Numbered from the stretch's first letter, positions 18,268 to 28,120 are shown. The stretch: 64,000 nt of DNA from Rhizobium lusitanum (GCF_014189535.1 NZ_CP050308.1:3275001-3339000), one strand, 5' to 3'. Notes: generated by a model not told the origin, from the letters alone. Translations and numbers: made by a program.

Positions 18268-21201
18268 ATGACCGATACCGCTGAAAAACTCGACTATTCG
18301 AAGACCCTCTACCTGCCCGAGACCGATTTCCCGATGCGCGCCGGCCTGCCGCAGAAGGAGCCGGAGCTGGTCAAGCGCTGGCAGGAGATGGACCTCTACA
18401 AGGTGCTGCGCGCGTCCGCCGCCGGCCGTGAAAAGTTCGTGCTGCATGACGGCCCGCCCTATGCCAACGGCAACATCCATATCGGCCATGCGCTGAACAA
18501 GATCCTCAAGGACGTCATCACCCGCTCGTTCCAGATGCGCGGCTATGACAGCAACTATGTTCCGGGCTGGGACTGCCACGGCCTGCCGATCGAGTGGAAG
18601 ATCGAGGAAAAATACCGCGAGAAGGGCAAGAACAAGGACGAGGTTCCGGTCAACGAATTCCGCCAGGAATGCCGTGACTTCGCCGCCGGCTGGATCAAGA
18701 TCCAGTCCGAAGAGTTCAAGCGTCTTGGCATCGTCGGCGATTTCGACAATCCATATCTGACGATGAACTTCCACGCCGAATCCCGCATCGCCGGCGAGTT
18801 GCTGAAGATCGCCAAGACCGGCCAGCTTTATCGCGGTTCGAAGCCGGTCATGTGGTCGGTGGTCGAGCGCACGGCGTTGGCGGAAGCCGAAGTCGAATAT
18901 GCCGACGTCGAGAGCGACATGATCTGGGTGAAGTTCCCGGTCGTGGAAGCAGAAATCAGTGAAGTTCGGAAAGGGGCGCTTCGTACAGCTAGTGATGCGC
19001 GACTGCAGGATTTGTTAAGTGCGTTTGTTGTCATCTGGACAACTACACCTTGGACGATCCCCGGCAATCGAGCGATTGCATATTCGTCACGAGTACCCTA
19101 CGGGCTCTACAAAGTTACCGCAGCCGAGAATAGTTTTGGTCCGCAACCGGGCGAGAAACTTATCTTCGCGAAGCGGTTGGCAGAGGAGTGTGCTGCCAAA
19201 GCAAAGGTCAAACTTGAATCTATATGCGATTTGGAAGCCGAAGAGCTCGGCGCGCTCGTCTGCGCTCATCCGCTGGCTTCGCTCGGCTACGACTTCAAGG
19301 TTCCCCTGCTCGACGGCGATCATGTCACCGACGATGCCGGCACCGGCTTCGTGCATACCGCGCCCAGCCACGGCCGAGAGGACTTTGACGTCTGGATGGC
19401 CAATGCTCGCGCTGTGGAAGCGCGCGGTATCTCTTCGCGCATCCCGTTCCCGGTCGATGACGCCGGCTTCTACACCGCCGATGCCCCCGGTTTTGACGGC
19501 GGCCGCGTCATGGATGACAACGGTAAGAAGGGCAATGCCAACGATCTCGTCATCAAGGCTCTGATCGAGACGAGCACGCTCTTCGCGCGCGGACGCATGA
19601 AGCATTCCTATCCGCATTCCTGGCGTTCGAAGAAGCCGGTCATCTTCCGCAACACGCCGCAATGGTTCGTCTACATGGACAAGGACCTTGCCGACGGCAC
19701 GACGCTGCGGTCTCGCGCGCTGAAGGCGATCGATGATACCCGCTTCGTGCCCGCCAGCGGCCAGAACCGCCTGCGCGCCATGATCGAGCAGCGCCCGGAT
19801 TGGGTGCTCTCGCGCCAGCGCGCCTGGGGCGTTCCGATCGCGATCTTCGTCGACGATGAAGGCGAGATCCTGCAGGATGACGGCGTCAACGCCCGCATCC
19901 TGGAAGCTTTCGACGCGGAAGGGGCCGATGCCTGGTTTGCCGAAGGCGCGCGCGAGCGCTTCCTGGGCGAAAAGGCCAACGAGCCGTGGACGCAGGTCAT
20001 GGATATCCTCGACGTCTGGTTCGACTCGGGCTCGACCCATACCTTCACGCTGGAAGATCGTCCGGACCTGAAATGGCCTGCCGATCTCTATCTCGAAGGC
20101 TCCGACCAGCATCGCGGCTGGTTCCATTCGTCGCTGCTCGAAAGTGCCGCGACGCGTGGCCGTGCGCCTTACGATGCCGTCCTCACCCATGGTTTCACCA
20201 TGGATGAGAAGGGCGAGAAGATGTCGAAGTCCAAGGGCAACGTTACAGCGCCGCAAGAAGTGATGAAGGATGCAGGTGCCGATATCCTGCGCTTATGGGT
20301 GATGACCTCCGACTACGCGGAAGACCTGCGCGTCGGCAAGGCGATCATCCAGACCAACGTCGACGCCTATCGCAAGCTGCGCAACACCATCCGCTGGATG
20401 CTCGGCACGCTGGCGCACGACAAGGGCGAGGTGATCGCTTACGCCGATATGCCGGAGCTGGAGCAGCTGATGCTGCACCGTCTCGCCGAGCTCGATGAGC
20501 TCGTGCGCGAGAGCTACGACGCTTTCGACTTCAAGCGCATCGCCCGCGCGCTCATCGATTTCTCGAATGTCGAGCTTTCGGCCTTCTATTTCGATGTCCG
20601 CAAGGATGCGCTTTATTGCGACGCCCCGTCGAGCCTGCGCCGCCGCGCGGCCCTTGCCGTCATTCGCACGATTTTCGACTGCATGGTGACCTGGCTGGCG
20701 CCGATGCTGCCGTTCACGACGGAAGAAGCGTGGCTGTCGCGCAATCCATCGGCGGTCTCGGTGCATCTCGAACAGTTTCCCGCCGTTCCCACCGAATGGA
20801 AGAACGAGGCGCTGGCCGAGAAGTGGAAGAAGATCCGCGCCGTGCGCAGCGTCGTCACCGGCGCTTTGGAAATCGAGCGCAAGGACAAGCGCATCGGCTC
20901 CTCGCTGGAAGCCGCTCCCGTTGTCTATGTCGCCGATCCGGAGCTGGTGAAGGCGCTGGAGGGGCAGGATCTGGCTGAGATCTGCATCACCTCCGGCATC
21001 ACCGTCAGCGCTGGCGAAGGCCCGGCCGATGCCTTCCGTCTGGACGACGCCGCCAAGGTAAGCGTCGTGCCGACACTGGCCGAAGGCCGCAAATGTGCCC
21101 GTTCCTGGCGCATCACCACCGACGTTGGGTCCGATCAGGAATATCCCGACGTCTCGGCGCGTGACGCCGCGGCCTTGCGCGAATTGGCGGTGGGCAACTG
21201 A
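18268..21201 (+). CDS. ileS: Isoleucyl-tRNA synthetase
   Basis: A class I synthetase charging tRNA-Ile, 977 residues. It has HIGH (residues 71-74) and KMSKS (651-655) and the CP1 editing-domain signature '[13 protein letters not shown]' (from residue 257), with a second editing segment '[19 protein letters not shown]'. The C-terminal zinc knuckle of most bacterial enzymes is reduced: only one Cys remains in 'GRKCARSW', with no CxxC partner. ATG 18268 matches family starts; an in-frame 102-bp extension is rejected. Codons about 228-325 differ sharply in composition from the rest of the gene (see the separate entry). Confidence 0.97.
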   Translation: MTDTAEKLDYSKTLYLPETDFPMRAGLPQKEPELVKRWQEMDLYKVLRASAAGREKFVLHDGPPYANGNIHIGHALNKILKDVITRSFQMRGYDSNYVPGWDCHGLPIEWKIEEKYREKGKNKDEVPVNEFRQECRDFAAGWIKIQSEEFKRLGIVGDFDNPYLTMNFHAESRIAGELLKIAKTGQLYRGSKPVMWSVVERTALAEAEVEYADVESDMIWVKFPVVEAEISEVRKGALRTASDARLQDLLSAFVVIWTTTPWTIPGNRAIAYSSRVPYGLYKVTAAENSFGPQPGEKLIFAKRLAEECAAKAKVKLESICDLEAEELGALVCAHPLASLGYDFKVPLLDGDHVTDDAGTGFVHTAPSHGREDFDVWMANARAVEARGISSRIPFPVDDAGFYTADAPGFDGGRVMDDNGKKGNANDLVIKALIETSTLFARGRMKHSYPHSWRSKKPVIFRNTPQWFVYMDKDLADGTTLRSRALKAIDDTRFVPASGQNRLRAMIEQRPDWVLSRQRAWGVPIAIFVDDEGEILQDDGVNARILEAFDAEGADAWFAEGARERFLGEKANEPWTQVMDILDVWFDSGSTHTFTLEDRPDLKWPADLYLEGSDQHRGWFHSSLLESAATRGRAPYDAVLTHGFTMDEKGEKMSKSKGNVTAPQEVMKDAGADILRLWVMTSDYAEDLRVGKAIIQTNVDAYRKLRNTIRWMLGTLAHDKGEVIAYADMPELEQLMLHRLAELDELVRESYDAFDFKRIARALIDFSNVELSAFYFDVRKDALYCDAPSSLRRRAALAVIRTIFDCMVTWLAPMLPFTTEEAWLSRNPSAVSVHLEQFPAVPTEWKNEALAEKWKKIRAVRSVVTGALEIERKDKRIGSSLEAAPVVYVADPELVKALEGQDLAEICITSGITVSAGEGPADAFRLDDAAKVSVVPTLAEGRKCARSWRITTDVGSDQEYPDVSARDAAALRELAVGN
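18949..19242 (+). other. Compositionally foreign patch inside ileS (editing domain)
   Basis: For roughly 295 bases the codons switch from GC-ending to AT-ending: TTA, ATA, AGT, ACA, CGA, TCA, GTA and AAA are frequent here and rare before and after. The boundaries are sharp. The reading frame stays open and keeps '[13 protein letters not shown]'. The first 30 residues of the patch form a charged segment (about '[19 protein letters not shown]') that I do not recall from typical rhizobial IleRS. Recombination with a foreign ileS is the simplest reading. Confidence 0.65.
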
Positions 21202-21334
21202 AGAAAATTGCCGGGTGAATTGCCTTCGAGGCGTTCATCCGGTAAAAGCTGCCTGAAAATGGCCCGATTTTTGCGGCAGTTGGCATGAATTGGGGTCCGC
21301 GATAGTTGCACCGGCATGGCTGGGAAGGGTTTTC

Positions 21335-21967
21335 ATGAGAGCGATGCATAGGGTTCGTGTTGGCGTCAGCTTGGCGGCACTCGTGGTTGGCTGCGGTCTG
21401 ATGTCCGGCTGCTTGAGCAGCCCGAGATACGGCACGGACAAGACCGCCGGCGTGCAGCTCTTGGACGACCTCGGCGACATCGCCTCTATTTCGGCCGCCA
21501 CGCCGAAGGACAAGGGTGTGATTTATCCGAACCGCCCCGGTCTGGTTCTCCCCGCTGCAAACCAGAGGGAAGCCTTGACCACGCCACAGCAGACGCTGGC
21601 GAGCAAGGATAACCCGGCCTGGCTGGAATCGCCGGAAGATGCGCGCAAGCGTCTGGCTGAAGAGGCCGACCAGAACAAGAACGACGTCAATTATCGCTCG
21701 CCGCTCGCTCAGGCTGACAGCGGCCGCAACCGCAAGACGGAAGTGGAGCAGACGGCAGCTTATCGCGCCGCGCGCCAGGATCAGGCAGGCACCTATAATC
21801 AGCGCCGCTATCTGATCGATCCGCCGCAGCAATATCGTCAGGTCTCCGACCCGACGGCGTTGAGCGATGTCGGTACGCCCGAGAGCAAAAAGGAAAAGCA
21901 GCGCAAGAAGGATGCCGAGGCAGCGCAGCAGTCCAACAGCAGCAGCTGGTGGAAGCCGTTCCAATAA
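21335..21967 (+). CDS. Putative lipoprotein
   Basis: A 210-residue protein with a lipoprotein signal: a basic start (MRAMHRVRVG), a hydrophobic core, and the lipobox LMSGC, so Cys about residue 29 would be lipidated and the protein anchored in the outer or inner membrane. The mature part is hydrophilic and rich in Lys, Gln and Glu, with a C-terminal low-complexity 'KKEKQRKKDAEAAQQSNSSSWW'. No known domain is recognised. The ATG at 21335 has an AAGGG site five bases upstream. It is a single gene behind ileS, ending in a terminator shared with tadA. Confidence 0.8.
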   Translation: MRAMHRVRVGVSLAALVVGCGLMSGCLSSPRYGTDKTAGVQLLDDLGDIASISAATPKDKGVIYPNRPGLVLPAANQREALTTPQQTLASKDNPAWLESPEDARKRLAEEADQNKNDVNYRSPLAQADSGRNRKTEVEQTAAYRAARQDQAGTYNQRRYLIDPPQQYRQVSDPTALSDVGTPESKKEKQRKKDAEAAQQSNSSSWWKPFQ

Positions 21968-21983
21968 GTCTTTCCGAGCATGA

Positions 21984-22010
21984 AGCGGCGGCCTGAACCG
22001 CCGCTTTTTT
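21984..22010. terminator. Bidirectional terminator between the lipoprotein gene and tadA
   Basis: AGCGGCGG (21984-21991) and CCGCCGCT (21998-22005) pair around a six-base loop and are followed by TTTTTT. The T-run overlaps the end of the convergent tadA gene. Confidence 0.85.
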
Positions 22011-22467
22011 AGTCTTCCTGCCGTTTCAGTTGGAAGAATTCCCTGAGAATGTCAGCCGCATCCCGTTCGGCAATGCCCGAATAGACCTCCGGCGCGTGAT
22101 GGCAGGTCGGCTGGCGATAGAAGCGCACGCCGTTGTCCACCCCGCCGCCTTTCGGATCTTCCGCGCCGTAATAGAGGCGGCGGATGCGGGCAAATGAGAT
22201 GGCCGCCGCGCACATGGTGCAGGGCTCCAGCGTCACATAGAGATCGGCGCCCGTCAGGCGTTCCTGGCCGAGCGCCTCGCAGGCGATGCGGATCGCGGCG
22301 ATTTCGGCATGGGCGGTGACGTCGTTGAGCTCGCGGGTGCGGTTGCCGGCTTTGGCGATGACGGCGTTGTCGAGCACGAGGACGGCTCCGATCGGCACTT
22401 CACCACGTGCTCCGGCGCTTCGTGCTTCGGCGAGCGCCAGCTTCATGAAGTGATTTGTATTCGCCAT
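22009..22467 (-). CDS. tadA: tRNA-specific adenosine deaminase
   Basis: Converts the wobble adenosine 34 of tRNA-Arg(ACG) to inosine. The 152-residue protein has the cytidine-deaminase zinc site: HAE (His53, Glu55) and PCTMC (Cys83, Cys86), plus the 'ARIRRLYYGAEDPKGGGV' segment typical of TadA. The gene is convergent with the lipoprotein gene and divergent from the pseudouridine synthase gene at 22540; rhizobial chromosomes often carry these two side by side. Confidence 0.95.
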   Translation of the reverse strand: MANTNHFMKLALAEARSAGARGEVPIGAVLVLDNAVIAKAGNRTRELNDVTAHAEIAAIRIACEALGQERLTGADLYVTLEPCTMCAAAISFARIRRLYYGAEDPKGGGVDNGVRFYRQPTCHHAPEVYSGIAERDAADILREFFQLKRQED

Positions 22468-22539
22468 TTAAGATTTTCCACTTAACCGCAGGGGCGTGAC
22501 CTGATAGGAACACGCCTTAAAAATTCAGGCAAACAACAA

Positions 22540-24639
22540 ATGACAATGAATGACAAGCCCAAGCGGCCTGGGTCCAAGCCCTTTACCCGCGACACCAAGA
22601 CGAAGCCAGCGATGAAACGCGACGATGCCAAGCCGATGAAGGCAGCGCCCGCCAGGGTGTCTGCAGAGATCGACGGTGGTGATGGAAAGGCCGAGCGCAT
22701 TTCCAAGGTGATGGCGCGCGCCGGCGTGGCGTCTCGCCGCGATATCGAGCGTATGATCATGGACGGCCGCGTCAGGCTCAACGGCGTGCTGCTGGACAGC
22801 CCGGTCGTCAACGTGACGCTCGCCGACAAGATCGAAGTGGACGGTGTGCCGATCCGCGGCATCGAGCGCACGCGCCTCTGGCTCTATCACAAGCCAGCCG
22901 GCCTGGTGACCACCAATGCCGATCCGGAAGGACGCCCGACCGTCTTCGACAATCTGCCGGAAGAACTGCCGCGCGTCATGTCGATCGGCCGTCTCGACAT
23001 CAACACCGAAGGCTTGTTGCTGCTCACCAATGACGGTGGCCTTGCCCGCGTGCTGGAACTGCCGACCACCGGCTGGCTGCGCCGCTATCGCGTGCGCGCC
23101 CATGGCGAGGTCAGTCAGGAAGCGCTCGACAAGCTGAAGGACGGCATTGCCGTTGATGGCGTGCTCTACGGCTCGATCGAAGCGACACTCGATCGTACGC
23201 AAGGATCCAACGTCTGGATCACCATGGGCCTGCGCGAAGGCAAGAACCGCGAAATCAAGAACGTGATGGGCGCGCTCGGTCTCGAGGTCAATCGCCTGAT
23301 CCGCATTTCCTACGGGCCGTTCCAGCTCGGCGACCTGCCGGAAGGCCGGGCGCTGGAAGTGCGCGGCCGCACGCTGCGCGATCAGCTTGGCCCTCGTCTG
23401 GTCGAAGACGCCAAGGCGAATTTCGATGCGCCGCTGTACAACGCCTCGGCGCCTGCCGGCGAGGATGAGGCTGAAGCCAGGCCGGAGCGCGCCGCAAAAC
23501 CGGAACGTGCCGCGAAAGAGGAGCGCCCGAGGCGCGACCGCGAGCGTCCTGAGGATAAGCGTGAACGCGCTTTGAGCCGTCTCGACACCAAGCGCGACGA
23601 TCGTCGTGACGAAGGACGCCGAGAAGGTGGCCGCAACGAAGACGACCGCCCGAAGCGGCCGCCGCTCGGCGCGCGCCGCAACGCCAATGTCTGGATGGCG
23701 CCCGGCGCCCGTCCGCTCGGCGAGAAGGCTGCCGCGAAAGCTGCCAAGAATACCAGAACTGCCACCAAGCGTGGCGAGCCCGAGCGCCCGCAGCGCAGCG
23801 GCTTCGACCGTCCGGACGAAGGCCCGCGCGTTCGCGTCAACCGCGTCGCAGAGGCGGATGGCGAATGGATCCGCGCGAGCGAGGAAGCACCGCGCACGGC
23901 ACGCGGCGATGACCAAGGTTCCGACCGAAAGCGCTCCGACCGCCCCCGTGGCGATCGCCCTCAAGGCGACCGTCCCCCGCGCGGTGACCGTCCTTTCGGT
24001 GACAAGCCCCGTGGTGATCGCCCCTATGGTGACAAGCCCCGCGGAGATAAAGCTTTTGGCGACCGTCCCCGCGGTGAACGTGGCTCGCGGCCCGAGGGCG
24101 GCGACCGCCCCCGTGCGAAATCATTCCAGGGCGAAGCCCGCTCGGAGCGTCCTCGTGGCGATCGGCCCTTCGGTGATAAGCCGCGCGGTGACCGCCCTTA
24201 CGGCGACAAGCCTCGCAGTGACCGTCCGTATGGTGATAAGCCCCGTGGCGATCGAGCGTTCAGCGATCGTCCACGTGGCGATCGTCCCACGGGTGACCGT
24301 CGGCCCCGCGCCGAGGGTGAAGAGCGTCCGCGCGCCCGGTCGTTCGATAGCGAGCAGCGCTCCGAGCGCCCTCGTGGCGATCGCCCATTCGGTGATCGTC
24401 CTCCCCGTAGTGACCGTCCGCAAGGCGAACGTCCTGCCGGTGACCGGCCGGCCGGCCGGCCTTTCGGCAAGAAGCCGGACGGCGGCAAGTCCTTTGGTGG
24501 CGGCAAGCCTTCCGGAAAGCCCGGCGGCGCACGCAGTTTCTCGGGTAAGCCCGGCGGCGCTGGACGTCCGTCTCCTAGCCGCAGCGGTCCGAGCCGTGGT
24601 GGCCCCGGTAGGGGCGGCCCGAAGGGCGGAAAGGGTTAA
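22540..24639 (+). CDS. RluB/RsuA-type rRNA pseudouridine synthase with long basic repeat tail
   Basis: The first 300 residues are a complete RsuA/RluB-family enzyme: an S4 RNA-binding domain (about 45-95, 'ISKVMARAGVASRRDIERMI') and the catalytic domain with 'GRLDINTEGLLLLTNDG' (catalytic Asp near residue 151). It would pseudouridylate 23S rRNA. The remaining 400 residues are an unstructured Arg/Asp/Pro/Gly-rich tail with repeats such as RGDRPFGDKPRGDRPYGDK, ending in a Gly/Ser/Lys segment. Such tails are common in rhizobial RluB proteins, but this one is long. The start may be 22540 or 22546. rsmD follows seven bases later, so this is an RNA-modification pair. Confidence 0.93.
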   Translation: MTMNDKPKRPGSKPFTRDTKTKPAMKRDDAKPMKAAPARVSAEIDGGDGKAERISKVMARAGVASRRDIERMIMDGRVRLNGVLLDSPVVNVTLADKIEVDGVPIRGIERTRLWLYHKPAGLVTTNADPEGRPTVFDNLPEELPRVMSIGRLDINTEGLLLLTNDGGLARVLELPTTGWLRRYRVRAHGEVSQEALDKLKDGIAVDGVLYGSIEATLDRTQGSNVWITMGLREGKNREIKNVMGALGLEVNRLIRISYGPFQLGDLPEGRALEVRGRTLRDQLGPRLVEDAKANFDAPLYNASAPAGEDEAEARPERAAKPERAAKEERPRRDRERPEDKRERALSRLDTKRDDRRDEGRREGGRNEDDRPKRPPLGARRNANVWMAPGARPLGEKAAAKAAKNTRTATKRGEPERPQRSGFDRPDEGPRVRVNRVAEADGEWIRASEEAPRTARGDDQGSDRKRSDRPRGDRPQGDRPPRGDRPFGDKPRGDRPYGDKPRGDKAFGDRPRGERGSRPEGGDRPRAKSFQGEARSERPRGDRPFGDKPRGDRPYGDKPRSDRPYGDKPRGDRAFSDRPRGDRPTGDRRPRAEGEERPRARSFDSEQRSERPRGDRPFGDRPPRSDRPQGERPAGDRPAGRPFGKKPDGGKSFGGGKPSGKPGGARSFSGKPGGAGRPSPSRSGPSRGGPGRGGPKGGKG
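23930..24470 (+). repeat. Intragenic repeats coding for the RGD/GDRP tail
   Basis: Imperfect tandem repeats of 12-24 bases encode units of the type (R/K)(G/S)DRP(F/Y/Q)GD(K/R)P. A larger block (GEARSERPRGDRPFGDKPRGDRPYGDK) recurs in part at about 24120 and 24360. They are in phase with the coding frame, so length changes by repeat slippage would keep the protein in frame. Confidence 0.8.
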
Positions 24640-24645
24640 GGCGCG

Positions 24646-25212
24646 GTGCGGATCGTCGGCGGTGAGTTTCGCGGTCGGTCGCTTGCGGTTCCGAAGTCGA
24701 ACGATATTCGTCCGACGGCGGACCGCACGCGCGAGAGCCTGTTCAATATTCTGACCCATGCCTATCCCGAGGCGCTTGATGGCACGCGGATGATGGATAT
24801 CTTCGCCGGCACGGGCGCTGTCGGCCTGGAAGCCGCCTCGCGCGGCTGCCGTCATGTGCTCTTCGTCGAAAGCAGCGTCGAGGGTCGTGGTCTGCTCTGG
24901 GAAAACATCGATGCGCTCGGCCTGCATGGCCGCACGCGCATGCTGCGGCGTGACGCCACCGATCTCGGCAGCGTCGGCAACCTCGAGCCTTTCGATTTCC
25001 TCTTCGCCGATCCGCCTTATGGCAAGGGTTTGGGCGAGAAGGCTTTCGCGACTGCTGCTGCGGGCCGCTGGCTGGTGCCGGGCGCGTTGGCGATCCTCGA
25101 AGAGCGGACAGACGTTGCAGTGACAGTCGCCCCGGATTTTCTCTTCCTCGAAGAGCGGACCTTCGGCGACAGCAAGATGCATTTCTTCCGTTATCAGCCC
25201 CGGCAGGCCTAG
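24646..25212 (+). CDS. rsmD: 16S rRNA (guanine966-N2)-methyltransferase
   Basis: A 188-residue RsmD-family SAM-dependent methyltransferase that methylates G966 of 16S rRNA during 30S assembly. It starts at GTG with 'RIVGGEFRGRSLAVPKSNDIRPTADRTRESLFNIL', the RsmD signature. The SAM site 'MDIFAGTGAVGLEAASRG' and the catalytic 'FADPPYGKGL' (DPPY) follow. It starts seven bases after the pseudouridine synthase gene and ends 18 bases before the patatin gene, so a shared transcript is likely. Confidence 0.95.
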   Translation: MRIVGGEFRGRSLAVPKSNDIRPTADRTRESLFNILTHAYPEALDGTRMMDIFAGTGAVGLEAASRGCRHVLFVESSVEGRGLLWENIDALGLHGRTRMLRRDATDLGSVGNLEPFDFLFADPPYGKGLGEKAFATAAAGRWLVPGALAILEERTDVAVTVAPDFLFLEERTFGDSKMHFFRYQPRQA

Positions 25213-25230
25213 CGGCGGAGGGAGACGACC

Positions 25231-26094
25231 ATGGGCGATTATGCTGATTTTGTCGGGAGCGACACGCTCGCGACATCGAGCACGCCGAGCGTCGCCGTCG
25301 CCTTCGGTTGCGGCGGCGCGCGTGGTCTCGCCCATATCCACATCATCGAGGCGCTGGACGAACTCGGCATTCGCCCGGTTGCGATCGCTGGCGCCTCCAT
25401 CGGCTCGATCATGGGTGCGGCGATGGCGGCTGGGATGAGCGGCGCGGAAATCCGCGACTATACGCTCGCAACCGTCGGCAACCGCTCAGCCGTGCTCAAC
25501 AAGATCTGGAGCCTCAGGCCCGCCACCGTGCGCAGCTTCCGGTTCGGCCAGTTCAATCTCGAGCGCATCCTGCGCGCCTTCATGCCGCCTGCCTTTCCCG
25601 AAGATTTCTCCGAACTGCACATCCCGCTGAAGGTGGTGACGACGGATTATTACGACCAGGCGGAGGTCGTGACCGAAAAGGGCGAGCTTTTCCCGGTGCT
25701 GGCCGCCTCCGCTGCCATTCCGGCCGTCTTCATGCCGGTCAAGGTCGGCGAGCGGGTGATGATCGACGGCGGCATCATGAACCCGGTTCCTTACGAGCAT
25801 CTGGCCGGGCTTGCCGATATCATCATCGGCATCGACGTCGTCGGCGGGCCGGAAGGCGACGGCACCCAGTTTCCAAACCGCATCGAGAGCCTATTCGGTG
25901 CCGGCCAGTTGACCATGCAGTCCAACATCGCACTCAAGCTTCGGCTGCTAGCGCCGCAAATCTTCCTGCGGCCCTCCGTTGGCCGCACCGGCGTGCTTGA
26001 TTTCCTGAAGGCGCGCGAGATCCTTGCCATGTCCGCAGGCGTCAAGGACGAACTGAAATTCGCCCTCGACCGGGTGATCACCGCGAAGAATTAG
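25231..26094 (+). CDS. Patatin-like phospholipase (RssA-type)
   Basis: A 287-residue serine lipase-fold protein. The catalytic dyad motifs are present: GASIGS (GxSxG, Ser about residue 57) and 'MIDGGIMNPVP' (DGG, Asp about 176), with the oxyanion 'GCGGARGLAHI' (about 27-37). RssA-like members probably hydrolyse acyl esters at the membrane; the substrate is unknown. It is the third gene in the pseudouridine synthase-rsmD-patatin run. A nested palindrome begins two bases after its stop. Confidence 0.9.
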   Translation: MGDYADFVGSDTLATSSTPSVAVAFGCGGARGLAHIHIIEALDELGIRPVAIAGASIGSIMGAAMAAGMSGAEIRDYTLATVGNRSAVLNKIWSLRPATVRSFRFGQFNLERILRAFMPPAFPEDFSELHIPLKVVTTDYYDQAEVVTEKGELFPVLAASAAIPAVFMPVKVGERVMIDGGIMNPVPYEHLAGLADIIIGIDVVGGPEGDGTQFPNRIESLFGAGQLTMQSNIALKLRLLAPQIFLRPSVGRTGVLDFLKAREILAMSAGVKDELKFALDRVITAKN

Positions 26095-26095
26095 A

Positions 26096-26139
26096 GCAAT
26101 TCCAGGAAAACTGTGCTGCGGTTTTCCGTCCGGAATTGC
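26096..26139. repeat. Rhizobial-type intergenic palindromic repeat
   Basis: Nested arms: GCAATTCC (26096-26103) with GGAATTGC (26132-26139), and GGAAAAC (26105-26111) with GTTTTCC (26121-26127). I recognise this as a repeat class scattered through Rhizobium chromosomes. It lies between the convergent patatin and antiporter genes and could also end transcription. Confidence 0.7.
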
Positions 26140-26150
26140 GTTGAAACGTT

Positions 26151-27971
26151 CTAAGCCCGTTCCGGCTCCTCCGCCGGTAAAGCGGAGAGATCGTCGTTGT
26201 CGCTGAAGATGTCGGCGGCGCGTTTGGGTTTGACCAGCGGTTCCGGCTTGACTGGGCGTGAGAAGAGCATGTCGCGCCCGGCTTGCAGCCCTTCGCTTGC
26301 TTGCAGCACCAGCCGCTGTTCGTCGCGCTTGCGGATATCCTCGCCGATCTCGTAGGCATCGGCTTCGCTGACACCGAGGGCTTCCAGCGTGCGGCGGCCG
26401 AAGAGCAGGCCGGATTCCAGCGTTTCGCGCAGCTCGTAGTCGACACCCTTGTTGCGCAGCTCGATCGAGTGGATGCGGTCATAGGAGCGGACGAAGATGC
26501 TGGCATGCGGATAGTCCGTCTGCACCAACTCGACGATCTTGTCGGTGATCTCGCGCTGATGTGTGCTGATGACGACGACCTTGGCATGGTCGATGCCGGC
26601 CGAGCGCAGCACGTCCTTGCGGGTGCCGTCGCCGAAATAGATGCGGAAGCCGAAATTCGAGGCCTGGCGGATACGGTCTGCGGAAAAGTCGATGACGGTG
26701 ACGTCGCGGCCGCCGGCAAGCAGGATCTGCGCGGCGATCTGGCCGAAACGCGAGAAGCCGATCATCAGCACGTCGGAGCCCGCGCCCTCGAAATCCTCGT
26801 CCAGCTCCTCGTGCGTATCGCCGCTCAAGAGGCGCTTCGAAAGCGCGGAGCCGAGCGGCGTCAGCGCCATCGAGAGCGTGACGATCGCGATCAGCATTGA
26901 GGCAGTACTGGCGGAGAAAAGTCCGCCGCTGGCGCTGGCCGTGCTGAACAGCACGAAACCAAATTCACCGCCCTGAGGCAGCAGGCAGGCGATGCGGATG
27001 GCATCATTATGCGAGGAGCCGGTCGTGCGGCAGAGGACATAGATAACCAAGCCCTTGATGATCATCAGGACCGGGACTGCGAGCACGATCAGCACCCAGT
27101 TGTCGGCAATGACGTCCAGTTTCAGCGACAGGCCGACGGCGATGAAGAAAATGGCGAGCAGGATACCGCGGAAAGGCTCGATATCCGCCTCCAGCTCGTG
27201 GCGATAGGAGGATTCGGCCAGCATCACGCCGGAGAGGAAGGCGCCCATCGCCATCGAGAGGCCTGCGAGCTGCATCAAGGTCGCCGAACCCATGACGACC
27301 AAGAGTGCGGCCGCGATCATCGCTTCGCGCGCACCGGTGCGCGCAATGATCTGGAACAGCGGCGTCAACAGGTAACGCCCGGCAATGATCATTGCCGCGA
27401 CAGCACCAACGGCAATAGCAAGGTCCGGTATTGGATTGGAAGCCTCCTTCGGCCCGTCGAGAACGGTGACAAGGGCAAGCAGCGGCACGATCGCCAGATC
27501 CTGCAACAGCAGCATGGAGAAGGAGCGCTGGCCGTATTTCGTGTTGACGTCGCCCTCCTGTTCGAGGATCTGCATGGCGAAGGCCGTGGACGACAGCGCC
27601 AGGCCGAAGCCGACAATGATGCTGCCACGCCAACCGGTGATATTGGCGAGATAGGCGGCGAGCGTCAGTGCCAGTCCGCTGAGCACCACCTGCGCAGTGC
27701 CGAGGCCGAAAATGTCGCGCCGCATCTGCCATAGGCGCGATGGCTTCAATTCCAGGCCGATGATGAACAGCAGGAAGACGACGCCGAGTTCCGCCACCGC
27801 AAGCACAGCCTCGCTATCACCGATGCCGTGCAGCACCGGGCCGATGACGACGCCGGCGGCGAGGTAGCCAAGCACGGTGCCAAGCCCCAATTTCTTGAAG
27901 ATCGGCGCGGTGACGACAGCGCCTCCGAGCAGCATCAGGGTTTCGGTGAAGAGGGCATTGGGCGCGGACAT
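26151..27971 (-). CDS. Monovalent cation:proton antiporter-2 (KefB/YbaL type)
   Basis: A 606-residue CPA2-family transporter. Residues 1-390 form about twelve transmembrane helices of the Na/H-exchanger fold ('FLLFIIGLELKPSRLW', 'ALSSTAFAMQIL'). The C-terminal cytosolic domain is a TrkA-N Rossmann fold ('VLMIGFSRFGQIAAQILLAGGRDVTVIDFSADR', about 410-440) that binds nucleotide or glutathione adducts. It probably exports K+ in exchange for H+ for pH or electrophile protection. The start at 27971 is the first ATG and fits the family. The C-terminal 60 residues are charged and may be disordered. No kefF/kefG ancillary gene is adjacent. Confidence 0.92.
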   Translation of the reverse strand: MSAPNALFTETLMLLGGAVVTAPIFKKLGLGTVLGYLAAGVVIGPVLHGIGDSEAVLAVAELGVVFLLFIIGLELKPSRLWQMRRDIFGLGTAQVVLSGLALTLAAYLANITGWRGSIIVGFGLALSSTAFAMQILEQEGDVNTKYGQRSFSMLLLQDLAIVPLLALVTVLDGPKEASNPIPDLAIAVGAVAAMIIAGRYLLTPLFQIIARTGAREAMIAAALLVVMGSATLMQLAGLSMAMGAFLSGVMLAESSYRHELEADIEPFRGILLAIFFIAVGLSLKLDVIADNWVLIVLAVPVLMIIKGLVIYVLCRTTGSSHNDAIRIACLLPQGGEFGFVLFSTASASGGLFSASTASMLIAIVTLSMALTPLGSALSKRLLSGDTHEELDEDFEGAGSDVLMIGFSRFGQIAAQILLAGGRDVTVIDFSADRIRQASNFGFRIYFGDGTRKDVLRSAGIDHAKVVVISTHQREITDKIVELVQTDYPHASIFVRSYDRIHSIELRNKGVDYELRETLESGLLFGRRTLEALGVSEADAYEIGEDIRKRDEQRLVLQASEGLQAGRDMLFSRPVKPEPLVKPKRAADIFSDNDDLSALPAEEPERA

Positions 27972-28120
27972 CGTCTGTTTCTCTCTGTGGGCAGTCGGTG
28001 TTGCGGCGCATGATCGTCAGAAACAACCATGCGTGACGACATTCGGACAAGAATCGGCTTCACCGCCCTTGTAGCTTTATGTAGTGCACAATAAATGGAA
28101 CGCGAAGGAAAGGCCAAATC

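Noticed and set aside
22525..23964. A long antisense frame opposite the pseudouridine synthase
   Set aside because: Mirror of the repetitive, GC-rich coding sequence; no known domain.
23930..24470. Short repeats resembling a CRISPR array
   Set aside because: The repeats are in frame, imperfect and coding, with no regular unique spacers and no cas genes.
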